Below are positions 25,285 through 34,065 of a DNA stretch of 64,000 nt, one piece after another. The notes below the pieces were generated by a model, which saw only the letters and a list, made by a program, of their open reading frames with translations, did not search any database and was not told where the DNA came from. Position 1 is the stretch's first letter. Each line of letters opens with the position of its first letter. The stretch comes from Capitulum mitella (Eukaryota; Arthropoda; Thecostraca; Pollicipedomorpha; Pollicipedidae): contig CP099842.1 in NCBI GenBank assembly GCA_030062745.1, positions 11,630,095 to 11,694,094 on the forward strand, given 5' to 3'. Position numbers and translations under genes: made by a program.

Positions 25285-25760
25285 TGGTGCAGTTTGATGA
25301 TGGCATTGTCAAAAAATCGCTTCCTCAGTATCCATGGCACCCATGTTCAATGCATTACAAAAAAGGCATTGAGGATTATTGAAAACAAGTCCTACTTATG
25401 TCCCTCAAATAATATGCTCATACAACATTTGTTGCTGAAATGCACAGACATTGTGAAGAAGTAAAACATTAACATTTTCGGATTTTTTTAACCATACGCT
25501 GCTTCCTTTTATGATGGGAAACTCTCGATTGCATGAAGAACCACCAGACATCAATGAACAAATCTACTTCCATTTTTCGTGTTTTCCCACATATTACAGG
25601 CTTTCCTCTACCGCTACTAGGCTCAAACACATGGAATGACATATTAGCAAAATATTTTCTAGAGTGTCTGGTAGCCAGAGAAATAAAAGATCTGCTAAAA
25701 GTGTTCTAAATAAATTCATTCTGAATAACTATAGAGTTCCGCTATAAAAGCAGCATTAGA
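25285..25760 (+). pseudogene. Degraded C-terminal end of a non-LTR retrotransposon ORF2 (Jockey/CR1-like)
   Basis: The plus frame at 25261-25464 contains ITKKALRIIENKSYL, which fits the conserved QKKALRII.N..Y segment downstream of the reverse transcriptase in many LINEs. The frame breaks at a stop after CTDIVKK. A second frame reads FRVFPHITGFPLPLLGSNTWN followed by IKDLLKVF, matching the typical tail in which a GP..WN block precedes an FK..LK block. There are at least two stops and one frame change, so it is dead. Assignment rests on recalled family patterns. A random match is possible but the two blocks are in the expected order and spacing. Confidence 0.5.
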
Positions 25761-25965
25761 GAGGGGAATCAAATTTAATGTTGTGAGTTAAGTCTCTCCG
25801 ACAAAAGTGTTCTTTTTTGTTCATTTTCGACTTCAAATTCGTCTTGTTTTGAACTAACCCAACTTTAAATTCTTCTACGGTTTTCCTCGCGTTCCGGGCG
25901 GCGTTACCAGCTTCCTACCTAACGGATCGCGAGGCACATCAGACTGGCCAGCATGGGTGGCGGGG
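25761..25965. other. No recognisable feature
   Basis: Short spacer between the retrotransposon remnant and the hAT-like element. No signals were seen. Confidence 0.3.
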
Positions 25966-26304
25966 CAGGGACGTAGCCAAAGGGTGCCGTGTAGGCCATG
26001 CCCCCTTCCCCCTGAGCCAAGCGGTCTGCACTAGATATGTAGCGATTTCGCAGAAATACGGAAAAGTGATCATACGCATGCTGCAAAAGCACGTGTATGA
26101 CGCTTTTGTATGTGTATGTGTATTTGCCTGCAAAAACAAATTTATATGTTTTCCTGTGCGCGAAATGTGAGGTAATGCTGTAATAATGTGAGGTAATGTG
26201 AGGTGCTATATCGTATAAATTTCGTCATATCCCAGTGGCATATCACAAAATTTGACATCGCCCCCCCCCCCCCCCACCTGAGGAAAATGCTTGCTACGTG
26301 CCTG
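25966..26304 (+). mobile_element. hAT-like MITE, about 339 bp
   Basis: The left end is CAGGGACGTAGCCAAAGG and the right end, read in reverse, is CAGGCACGTAGCAAGC, an imperfect inverted terminal pair of the kind found on hAT elements. The eight flanking bases (TGGCGGGG on the left and CGGCGGGA on the right) match at six positions, consistent with a decayed 8-bp target duplication. A C/G homopolymer lies just inside each end. An AATGTGAGGTAATG repeat occurs inside at about 26164-26205. It has no coding capacity. Confidence 0.6.
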
Positions 26305-26498
26305 CGGCGGGAGTATATAGAACGGGCGTCATATGACCACGTAGTCGGAACGCCCCAAAGCCCAATTACACACACGGGAGTAGATAGAAAACTGCGGGGA
26401 GTGGTGCGATCCCAAGTGCTTTCTTGAAGCAGTAAAGAAACCTTGGCACGTAACATAAATGGGTCACACGGGCATGGAAAGGCCCAACTACCCTGTGA

Positions 26499-28310
26499 TT
26501 ATCCCTCGTCCGGCGTTTTTTGGGACCGTCATTTTAGGACCCCTTGGGGTTTTTCTTAAATAACTTTTAGTGGCGAAAGATAGAGCGCTGATTTCTGTTG
26601 TAGCAGATTTTGGAACATTTGTGCACCTCGAGGCAGGTTTTCAATTTTTTTTTCATTCAATAGGTCGTGACCCGAAACTTTTTTAACCCGTCCCCGACTG
26701 GGGGGGGGCAGTTGACTGCCCCCCCTGAGGTTTTTCTGGGACTGCGAGAGAACCAACAAACACAGAGTTACGAAACTTTGTGTACCTTTTGCTCCATCAA
26801 TTTTACGTCTCGTGTCAAAATTTTGACCTCAGGTCAGGCCAGGTGCCTAACCTAGGTCAGGTCAAACAGACCTATGTCAAAAAAAGTTTAGCGCCCTCTA
26901 ACTTTTTCGCAAAACAGGATATCTCAATAATACTTTCAGGGATTAATGACCGTGATAGATGCAACAAATCTGCTATCTCAGATTTTTCGGAGTTTTCCGG
27001 GTCATTGACCTAAGGTCAAGCCCATTTTTAAGACATATCGCCGTTTTTTCGGAAATTGACGGAATATTCCATAACATTTTTGGTGTGGAGTGAAGCAGAC
27101 ATCTAATTACCGTCATTGGGCAAAATATCACTGACTTCCATTCATTGACCTGAGGTCAGGTCACGAATAACTGTAGTGGGCCAAAATGAACCGCCGTCAA
27201 AATCAGCGATGAATTACTCAGAATGGGTAGAAAATGGCAGAACTAGCTTGCACAGACGTAATTAATACGAGGAACCTCAAAAAGTTTGAAAAAGTAGCAT
27301 ATTTTGCAAATAAACAGGCTCTCGCGAATAAAGCTCCGCCAACTTTGTAGATTGGTACCTAATCAATTTTTCCAAAATTTAAGCATGAGAAACCATCACA
27401 AGAACCACAAAGATGAATAAAATTGACATAAATCGTCTTTTTTCGCGAAAATAAAGCAACGCTAAAATTAGTTCCCGTCAATTTGGTACCGCATACGGCC
27501 GCGGCGCACACTGACGGCTGACGGGAGAATTACGGTGTCTTTAACTCAACGTTTCGGCGTATATGTTGAACAAATCTGGGGAAATTAGACGTAGATCGGC
27601 ATCCGCGGACATTTACTTGTGCGTTGGTGCCTTTACCGATGCGTTATTGGTCACAGCCCTTGAGATTCAGGCCATTTTTCGGTCTCATGCAGTCGGCTAT
27701 GAGAAAACATATATCGGGCGTAAATTGGCTTACATATTATCTAAAACTAAAAATGAGACCAGTTTCGAGCTCTACTCGTCACAGGCTTTCCAACGGTATG
27801 CTTATTTTTATCGTGCGACCAACCGTTCGTGAGTTAGAGGGGGGGGCAGTCAACTGCCCCCCCCCAGTCGCCGATGTTCCGGACGGACCGACGGTCGTGC
27901 GCGGGTTAACAAAGCCATATCAGTCGTGTTTTTAAACAAATCGAACAGCGCATTTCATTTACTGGAAATCGTGCATCGCAATGTTGTGTTACATACTTCT
28001 TTTATAAATGCTGGCGTCAACGACCTGATTTTAGTGTATGAGAAGGGTCAGGTCACCAGAGGTTAAGATAGGTCAAACGTGCACATCAAACATTGGTCAA
28101 ACGCCATTGTTGTTTTGTATGCGGGATAAGTGATGCCTGCATTTGCAAGAATACTTTATTACGTCCACCACGTCAGCAACATTTTGATGAACACTGATGT
28201 CATGTGAGGTCGGTTTGTAGGTCAAGGTCTCGCTGAGTCAGAAAAATCCGAAAACTCGAGAATTCGATTGCGCCCTTGGCGGTGACCTTGAGAAACTACT
28301 GCGGCCAACA
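26499..28310 (+). mobile_element. AGGTCA-rich TTAA-superfamily relative E, interrupted by A1 (tentative)
   Basis: At 26499 TTATCCCTCGTCCGG is followed by GGGACC...GGACCCC and GGGGTTTTTCTTAAATAACT, the same layout as the left ends of A and D. The sequence runs up to the A1 target at 26683. After A1, AGGTCA-rich sequence resumes (28040-28240). I could not find a right terminus, so the right limit is arbitrary. Confidence 0.35.
26683..27909 (+). mobile_element. TTAA family A, copy A1 (piggyBac-like, non-autonomous)
   Basis: It begins TTAACCCGTCCCCGACTGGG and ends CGTGCGCGGG followed by TTAA, an intact TTAA at both edges. Just inside each end there is a near-palindrome in which a G run, CAGTTGACTG (or CAGTCAACTG) and a C run follow one another. 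On the left this is followed by TGAGGTTTTTCTGGGACTG. AGGTCA hexamers, often as TGACCTGAGGTCA, occur at about 26825-26865, 27000-27020 and 27145-27165. The whole element matches A2 closely. Its longest frame (about 100 codons near the right end) is not kept in A3. Confidence 0.9.
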
Positions 28311-28339
28311 CGATATGCTAGGATAAAGCATATGCCCAT
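28311..28339. other. Spacer
   Basis: No feature seen. Confidence 0.2.
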
Positions 28340-28532
28340 CTAACTGCACACAAAATTTAGTAGCTCTAGCTCGAGTGGTTCTCGACAGGGAGCGATTTCC
28401 GCTAGACAGCGTAAACACCCCCGGAGATGACCCTGGAAACTAAGTTGGTCACGACCCCAAACAGGCAACCGCCTCCCAGCCCGAGAGAAACTGGCGCACC
28501 AACTCTGGCATACGTGTCGTCGCTCGTTTGAC
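28340..28532 (-). CDS. Candidate internal exon preceded by a strong 3' splice site (tentative)
   Basis: On the minus strand a long pyrimidine tract ending TTTTTCTCTGTGCAG lies just upstream of 28532, a textbook acceptor. Two of the three downstream frames are open for 40-60 codons. One is cysteine-rich (VCQSWCASF and GCLRCLAEIAPC). The other is hydrophobic and glycine-rich (VSLGLGGGCLFGVV). I do not recognise either protein, and no matching donor is obvious. The acceptor could be fortuitous. There is no partner exon in view. Confidence 0.22.
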
Positions 28533-29038
28533 CTGCACAGAGAAAAACTGAGAAGGAAAAGCGTGTAAATCAAAAGTACCAAAGGGGTACTTTTAGTGCC
28601 AAAAAACACCGTTGTGCTGACTACAAGTACTCGTCTATTTAATGGTGTTCAGCTACCCCTTTCGGTGTTACGACACTCCCAAACAGCCCATCAGATGTTT
28701 CGGTTAACACAATTTTTCTTCTTCTTTCACACTAATGCTCTTCAACAACAGGCTCTTCCGGCTCAGCGTACACCAAATTCTAACTTATAATACAATGTAA
28801 CTGGTACACTGTATTTCGAATTTCTTCAAAAAGGTACCAAAAGGAAGCTTTTTCGATGTGATAGAAATACATAATGCAATTCACTCGCAATAAATTTTCG
28901 CATCGTATGTGGGGCGAGATAACTCCCTCCACTGACCGAATTGACAAATCTGACTGACTGACTAACGCTGACTTGTTGACAAATCAGGCATGCATTGCAT
29001 TCACCTGGTAAGACATAAACATAAAGAAAACGCTCATT
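28533..29038. other. No recognisable feature
   Basis: Short frames only. No shared repeat or RNA gene is visible. Confidence 0.3.
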
Positions 29039-29372
29039 CTGTATCATGTCGTTTTCCAGTTCTACCACACATTGGCCAGCTCGTGGCAAAGCTTTGCAAC
29101 AGAAGCGGGAAGCTTCGACCCATTGTCAATCCACAACACTCCTTAACTGTATGAGCATGCGACTGGCTGTAACTTACGTGACAGCCTTAAAAAAAAACGT
29201 TGATTCTGTATCACGCCATTTTCCAGTCACATGAGACAATGGCCAGCCACTGGCACAGCTTAGTAACAGAAACGGGAAGCTTCGACACGTCCTGGATCCC
29301 CAACACTAACTTTTGGATGAACATGCCGATTGGACGCAACCTATGTGAGAACCTGCGACTGAAGACACAGCG
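29039..29372 (+). repeat. Diverged 167-bp tandem duplication
   Basis: The block CTGTATCATGTCGTTTTCCAG at 29039 recurs at 29206 as CTGTATCACGCCATTTTCCAG. The copies continue to match through TTGGCCAG...GGCA.AGCTT and AACGGGAAGCTTCGAC, then GGATGAACATGC-like sequence. The copies have many mismatches, so the duplication is old. A plus-strand frame of 192 codons (29200-29778) begins in the second unit but shows no domain. Confidence 0.7.
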
Positions 29373-30080
29373 CGCCAGAGTTAGCGCCAGCAGCTCCTCG
29401 TCCTTCGCGTCTGGGACAGTGTTCGTCCCACGACGACAGTCACAAATTTGCCATCTTCTGCAAGTCGGAATCCGACCCGCCCGGTGCCGTCGTCGAGCCC
29501 TTGTCGGCCGCACAGACTACTCTCCAGCCGATCCAATGCTTCGTCTTAAACGAACGTTTACCATTACCGAGGAACCATTACTAGCGCTTTTGTGGCCTGC
29601 TTCATACTTTTTCGGTTTAATCCATTACGCTCTATTAAACCTTCGCCGGCACCTGAGGGAAGGGGAGTGGGGTGAGGGGGGGGGGGCGGGATTGAATGCA
29701 CTCTCGAGGTTGGAAAAAGGTGCCATTTTATACGCAAAAAGTTTGCTCTTGTGCCTCCATCAAGAAGCTGCGTTATAACCATGTTGACAAATTTCTATCC
29801 CTGTAAATAAAAGACTGTCTCCATTCAGTAACACGCACGTTTGAAATCATAACTGACTTACACCAAGAATGACAACTTAAACCATTATTACTATTTGCAA
29901 ATAGTTGTGCTGTAAAACAAAACTTATATTCCGACACTAAGAACAAAAAACGAATTTCAAACCTTGAACTACTTCAGGAATTTTCTAGGACAGCAGCCAA
30001 ATCATTATAGCAAACAGCCACATTTTGTACAGCTGTATTTTCACCTTTTTCACCTACCTAAGGCATAATTTTAGCACTAG
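29373..30080. other. No recognisable feature
   Basis: A mildly GC-rich patch (29370-29520) is open on both strands. A G homopolymer lies at 29675. I see no recognisable domain, repeat or RNA gene. Confidence 0.3.
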
Positions 30081-30690
30081 TGATGTTCTTTCCACAACCC
30101 ACGACATAAATGTGACCTTTCAAGGTCAACTGAGGTCGATGACCTCGTTGACCTCGGATGACCTTTTAGGCATTTTCCCTCCCCAGAGTAGCTTTTTTGA
30201 ACCAGGCTCCAACAATCAATTCATGTATTAATCATTTCCGGCTCTATCAATCATTTTGCGGACGTTTCAATGCCATAGAGTCCATGAAAAACGTGACAAA
30301 TTACTTGCAAATTAACATCGGCAACGGTTTCCTCCAAAATTGGTACGACTGGTGTTCACCTGGCCAGGGACGCGACTGGTTCACCTGGCATAGCAAAACT
30401 ATTATGCATCGTTAGAACGCCCAAGTTACTCTGACTGATGGGGTAAGTTCCGTGGTTGTCCTATCCCAAGGTTTTGATCAAAGCGTAACAAAACCCGTCT
30501 GTAATCCAAGATGTTGAAATTTTGTTGCTTAGTCTGACCTGGAAGGCAAGATTTTGACTTAAGGTCAAACTAGACAGCGTTACAGTCAGAATGTCCCAAA
30601 AAATCCGCTATCTTTGTACCGAGACTCCATCTCAGTTAGGAAGGAAACTGCTCGGGGACCCCCCAGGTGCGTTTTAAGATGGAGAAATCG
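30081..30690 (-). mobile_element. AGGTCA-rich fragment G, decayed relative of the TTAA superfamily (tentative)
   Basis: Between 30105 and 30170 there are closely packed AGGTCA/TGACCT hexamers (CAAGGTCAACTGAGGTC, TGACCTCGTTGACCTC). Read on the minus strand, 30655-30675 gives CACCTGGGGGGTCCCCGAG, similar to the G-run/C-run block of the left ends. No terminus or TTAA was located, so limits are approximate. Confidence 0.3.
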
Positions 30691-31450
30691 TAAAGTGCGG
30701 CCGAGGTTTAATGCGGGTATACAGTGATGATCGGTGATGCCTGAAGATTAGTATTTATCCCTTACTCAAAGCGATTGCCTTGCCATCTCGCGAATCCCAC
30801 ACAGCCCCAGCTTAAAAAACAGCAATGTAAATCGCTACATAAATGTGACTCATGCCATTCTGTATCATTTACTCCTCGGCTTCCGCATAGATCACGCTAA
30901 TGAAATGCTACTAAGCCTTGGTAGTGGGTATACAGGAACCAATTATGCAGGCGAAGGCGTAGCTTTTGCTCAACAGATGAAAATCGGGCTAACGGTAAGT
31001 TTCTGCTCGACGAAATCGCAAACAATCCTTTGTATAATTGCCACCAATGTAAAGAATGCATCACCCTGTTTCTAACCATACTTTCCACTACGTGATTTTC
31101 TAAAAAATAACAACAAAATCGTAACGATAACGTACCACACAGTAACACCGTGCTGCAGTCGACTGGCGGAGAACAACATTGTTCCGCGGCGGAAAATGTA
31201 GTGCCGCCAAGGTTAAGGTTATTGACATCAAGCATGTGTACACCCTGCATGCATCTTCAAGCGATTAATGACGTCATATATACGAAAATTCTATTCTGTT
31301 GCCACAAACTGAACTTGGAGGAACTGCTGAATTATTACGCCGTTATATTATTGTCCTAGATAATTGTTGGGATATCTGATATCAGTATTATTACATTATG
31401 ACATTTCATACTCGTTAGATTACATTAGATTGCTAGGTCGGGTTGTGCTG

Positions 31451-31592
31451 GGCTAGGTTAGATAAGGTTAGGTTAGGTTAGGTTAGGTTAGGTTAGGTTA
31501 GGTTAGGTTAGGTTAGGTTAGGCTAGGCTAGGCTAGGCTAGGCTAGGCTAGGTTAGGTTACGTTACGTTAGGTTACTATGTTAGGTTAGGGT
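31451..31592 (+). repeat. Interstitial TTAGG (arthropod telomere-type) pentamer array
   Basis: From 31466 there are eleven uninterrupted GGTTA units, then six GGCTA units, two GGTTA, two CGTTA and a few degenerate units. GGTTA is a rotation of TTAGG, the common arthropod telomere repeat. The variant GGCTA units are in one block, which suggests local expansion after a mutation. The short GGTTAGGTTAGG seed at the equivalent place in H2 (about 58296-58328) suggests growth from a repeat already present in the dispersed element, not a telomere insertion. Confidence 0.9.
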
Positions 31593-31739
31593 AAATTTTT
31601 ATTTGTTGTTTTATTTCACTTCCTAATATTTTCCAGTTTTGTTCCGTGATTTGTTTTTCAGATATTTTATTTCACAGCTTTTTATTTTTTTGTATTTTTC
31701 AAATTGCAACTTCACTTTTCCATCTTTGTAATATTTTTA

Positions 31740-31822
31740 CTTTTTTATTATTATTGTTGTTTGTTATTATTATTATTACGATTTTATTTTTATTGTTATT
31801 ATTATTATTATTATTATTATTA
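31740..31822 (+). repeat. TTA/TTAT microsatellite
   Basis: Runs of TTATTATTATTA, interrupted by TTGTTG and ATTTTA, extend from 31740 to 31822. Non-coding. Confidence 0.85.
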
Positions 31823-32360
31823 CGAATAACTTTTTTTATTTTAAAGATAATTTATATCGCATTAGTTATTTCCCCAACCTTTTTTATTACTCTTGATTGG
31901 ACCTTGAGTCCGACCGACGACCAATCAACGTCGAGATCTCACGTAAACAATTTAACGCAGAAACGTCAAAAATCCCTACGCAAGCGTCTGGCGGTTAGCA
32001 CACCAGTGACGACGCGATCTGTTTCGGAGGAAATAATGTGTTTCAGGTTTTTCCGGCTGAAGTCGTAAGTAGTACTTATCAATATTGCATTTGAAGCGCC
32101 ATGTAACCACTACTACGATTATTTTCCCCCGAAGTAAGCGCTCGATCAAAATCTTACTGTTGACCAAATATCGCGAATCCATCACAGTCCCAACTGAAAA
32201 AGGCACTGTTAATTACTAAATAAATGTGACTCATGCATTTCCATGTCATTTAATCCGCGGCTTCCGCACGGATCACGTTAATAAAATGCTACCATGCCTT
32301 GGTACTGGGGTTGCGCGAGCCAATTATACAGGCGAAGGCGTAGCTTTGCTCAACAGATGA

Positions 32361-33484
32361 ACCTTCAGACAAACACTAACCAACATGCCCTCTTCGCATG
32401 CGCGCTACTTTTCGGCCCCAGGCCCCCAGACTCTCTTGGGACTTCTGCAGAATATTCTCGTCTTTAGCCATCCGCGCCACCTCCTCCCAGAATTGAGGGC
32501 AACGCATTGAGCATGAAATGTTGACATCAGGACTGCCCTCCGGACAACTGTGTCTAGAAACCCCACCTTGCAAGGCACCGCTGGTACACAGCAGCAGAAA
32601 CAATCCAGTTGAACTGATATCCGATGTCTTCCCAAAGTAAACAAGTACCCAGGCGCGACACTATAATACGCATTGTAGACTCGCTCACCACATTAGCCAT
32701 AACAAGTCATCTGATTCAGATGAACAGGAACAAAGGTAAAATAACAGGAGCAGCCCATGGATTTGCAATCAAAACTTAAGGAACAGGCTTACATCGGTGT
32801 TGTCATCAAAACTGCTGAATGCACAGAGCACTCTGGATATGGGATGAATTTCAACAATGCACTAGCAAGCAAACTATTTCATGTTTTCCCAAGCCGCTAT
32901 AGATGATTCTACTGTATCGGGCGGCAGGCAATTAGGGTGAATTGACGCGTGCCTGATCATTGGGGTCACAAACACCATTCCCGGTGTTTGCAGTGCTCAC
33001 TATATCAAGGCAGAATCCAGTATTTCAATGCGTTTTTTTTTTACGATACCCACTGGAATCATGTTTCATTCGTGCCTAGGTGTACTTAGCTGGCAAACGA
33101 TTTCTTTTGTAATTGGCCCACTCCCTGCTTGAGGCACCTTAAGATACAAAAAATAAGTGGTTAGGCAGGCTCGTACCTATCTTGCACAGAAATCGGACTG
33201 CCAGTACAACTCGGCCAAAATAATTACGAATCATCTAACCTTGGTAAGTAAATACCAAACTGGTACCCCGTGGTGGCGCGAAGGACGAACAGTGCTTGTC
33301 CGTTATGGGCAGAGGACAAAAGCACTGAACTAACTTGAATCACTTAACACATGACATAATTCGCAACATGAACAGAAAAACACAGCATGCCATCTTACAG
33401 TTTTCATTCTGCTCCGCGCCCGTAATACCACATCGAAACACCAAAAACCCTCGTGCGCGCAGCACGCGTCTTCAGCGTGCTGCA
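32361..33484. other. No recognisable feature
   Basis: Minus-strand frames of 75-79 codons at 32376-32644 overlap one another and have no visible domain. No repeats are shared with the rest of the window. Confidence 0.3.
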
Positions 33485-33657
33485 ATGAGCTCCACGCAAA
33501 ATGGCTGTTTTCTAGGTACTTTTTCGACGCATCAATCGGTCTTGATCATAAGCGCCGTTGTTCTTTCGTTGACTGGAGTCGAGTGTTTTTCTTTGGCCGA
33601 AAGAGACTGGGATCCAAAAGTTAGACATTCATGGGCCCTTATGCATCGTTCGTCTTG
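33485..33657 (+). CDS. Candidate first exon with a hydrophobic N-terminal segment (tentative)
   Basis: An ATG at 33485 opens a frame with a hydrophobic core (SVLIISAVVLSLTGVECFS) at residues 18-36, followed by charged sequence (LAERDWDPKVRHSW). The frame meets GTAAGG at 33658, a reasonable splice donor. A signal peptide or single membrane anchor is plausible, though the segment before it has no basic residue. I found no following exon, because retrotransposon and TTAA-element sequence begins soon after. The protein is not recognised. Confidence 0.25.
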
Positions 33658-33714
33658 TAAGGGTGAATGATGCGCCAGATAGTTGGAGGTCTTCAGAGCT
33701 GTCAGGGAGGCATG

Positions 33715-34065
33715 TCAAACACAGAACATTTTTATCTCATCTAACAGCTGCGTTGCTCTGAGAAATATACAAATGGCGTCTAAGACAGTGGCATCTTCAT
33801 TGCCCAGCAGGTTAGGCATATCAAAATGTACATGGACAGCGACGCAGTGGTTCTTCAGATTTCTGCGTGTTTCTACCCACCGTTGGCATTCATTCACCAT
33901 ATCTAACACTGTTAAAGACAAGTTACAAGTAGAACAGAATAGTCGAGGATTCTGTTGTAACAAGAAGCTGTAAGTGAGCCTAGTGTGTCCAGTCCGTAAC
34001 CTGGCTATTGCCATTTCTTCTCGCTTCGAGACTCGGTTAGATGTTTCCCATTCTCCTGTGACAGG
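33715..34065 (-). pseudogene. Non-LTR retrotransposon, C-terminal region after RNase H (I/Outcast-like), 3' part
   Basis: The minus frame reads REEMAIARLRTGHTRLTYSF, then CSTCNLSLTVLDMVNECQRW, then LLGNEDATVLDAICIFLRAT before a stop at 33715. This is the conserved tail of RNase H-bearing LINEs: a RLR.GHT block, a CxxC..LTV.H....C zinc-like block and an FL..T block. The usual histidine after LTV is replaced here (LTVLDMV), so the motif is damaged. Upstream the frame runs to GEWETSNRVSK and is then cut by TTAA element B3 at about 34066. It resumes at 36510 on the far side. The element was transcribed right to left. Confidence 0.8.

Larger units (their letters stand above)
30786..32360 (+). repeat. 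Dispersed repeat H1 bounded by about 190-bp direct repeats
   Basis: Sequence 30786-30980 (TCGCGAATCC ... AGGCGAAGGCGTAGC ... CAACAGATGA) recurs at 32169-32360 in the same orientation. The segment between them, from about 30985 to 31660, matches H2 at 57.6-58.4 kb (GTGCTGC.GTCG, AAAATGTAGTGCC.CCAA, GATATC..ATATCAGTA). The direct repeats could be LTR-like ends of a small element or a segmental duplication. They lack a clear TG...CA frame or primer-binding site. The interior carries the TTAGG array and a TTA microsatellite. A frame of 140 codons across the T-rich tract is low complexity. Confidence 0.6.

Noticed and set aside
31451-31592. A chromosome end or telomere fusion
   Set aside because: The array is short, carries variant units, and sits within a dispersed repeat that has a short seed elsewhere.
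31646-32068. 140-codon frame with a GTAAGT at its end
   Set aside because: Most of it is T-rich microsatellite inside repeat H1. Hydrophobic residues come from TTT/TTA repeats.
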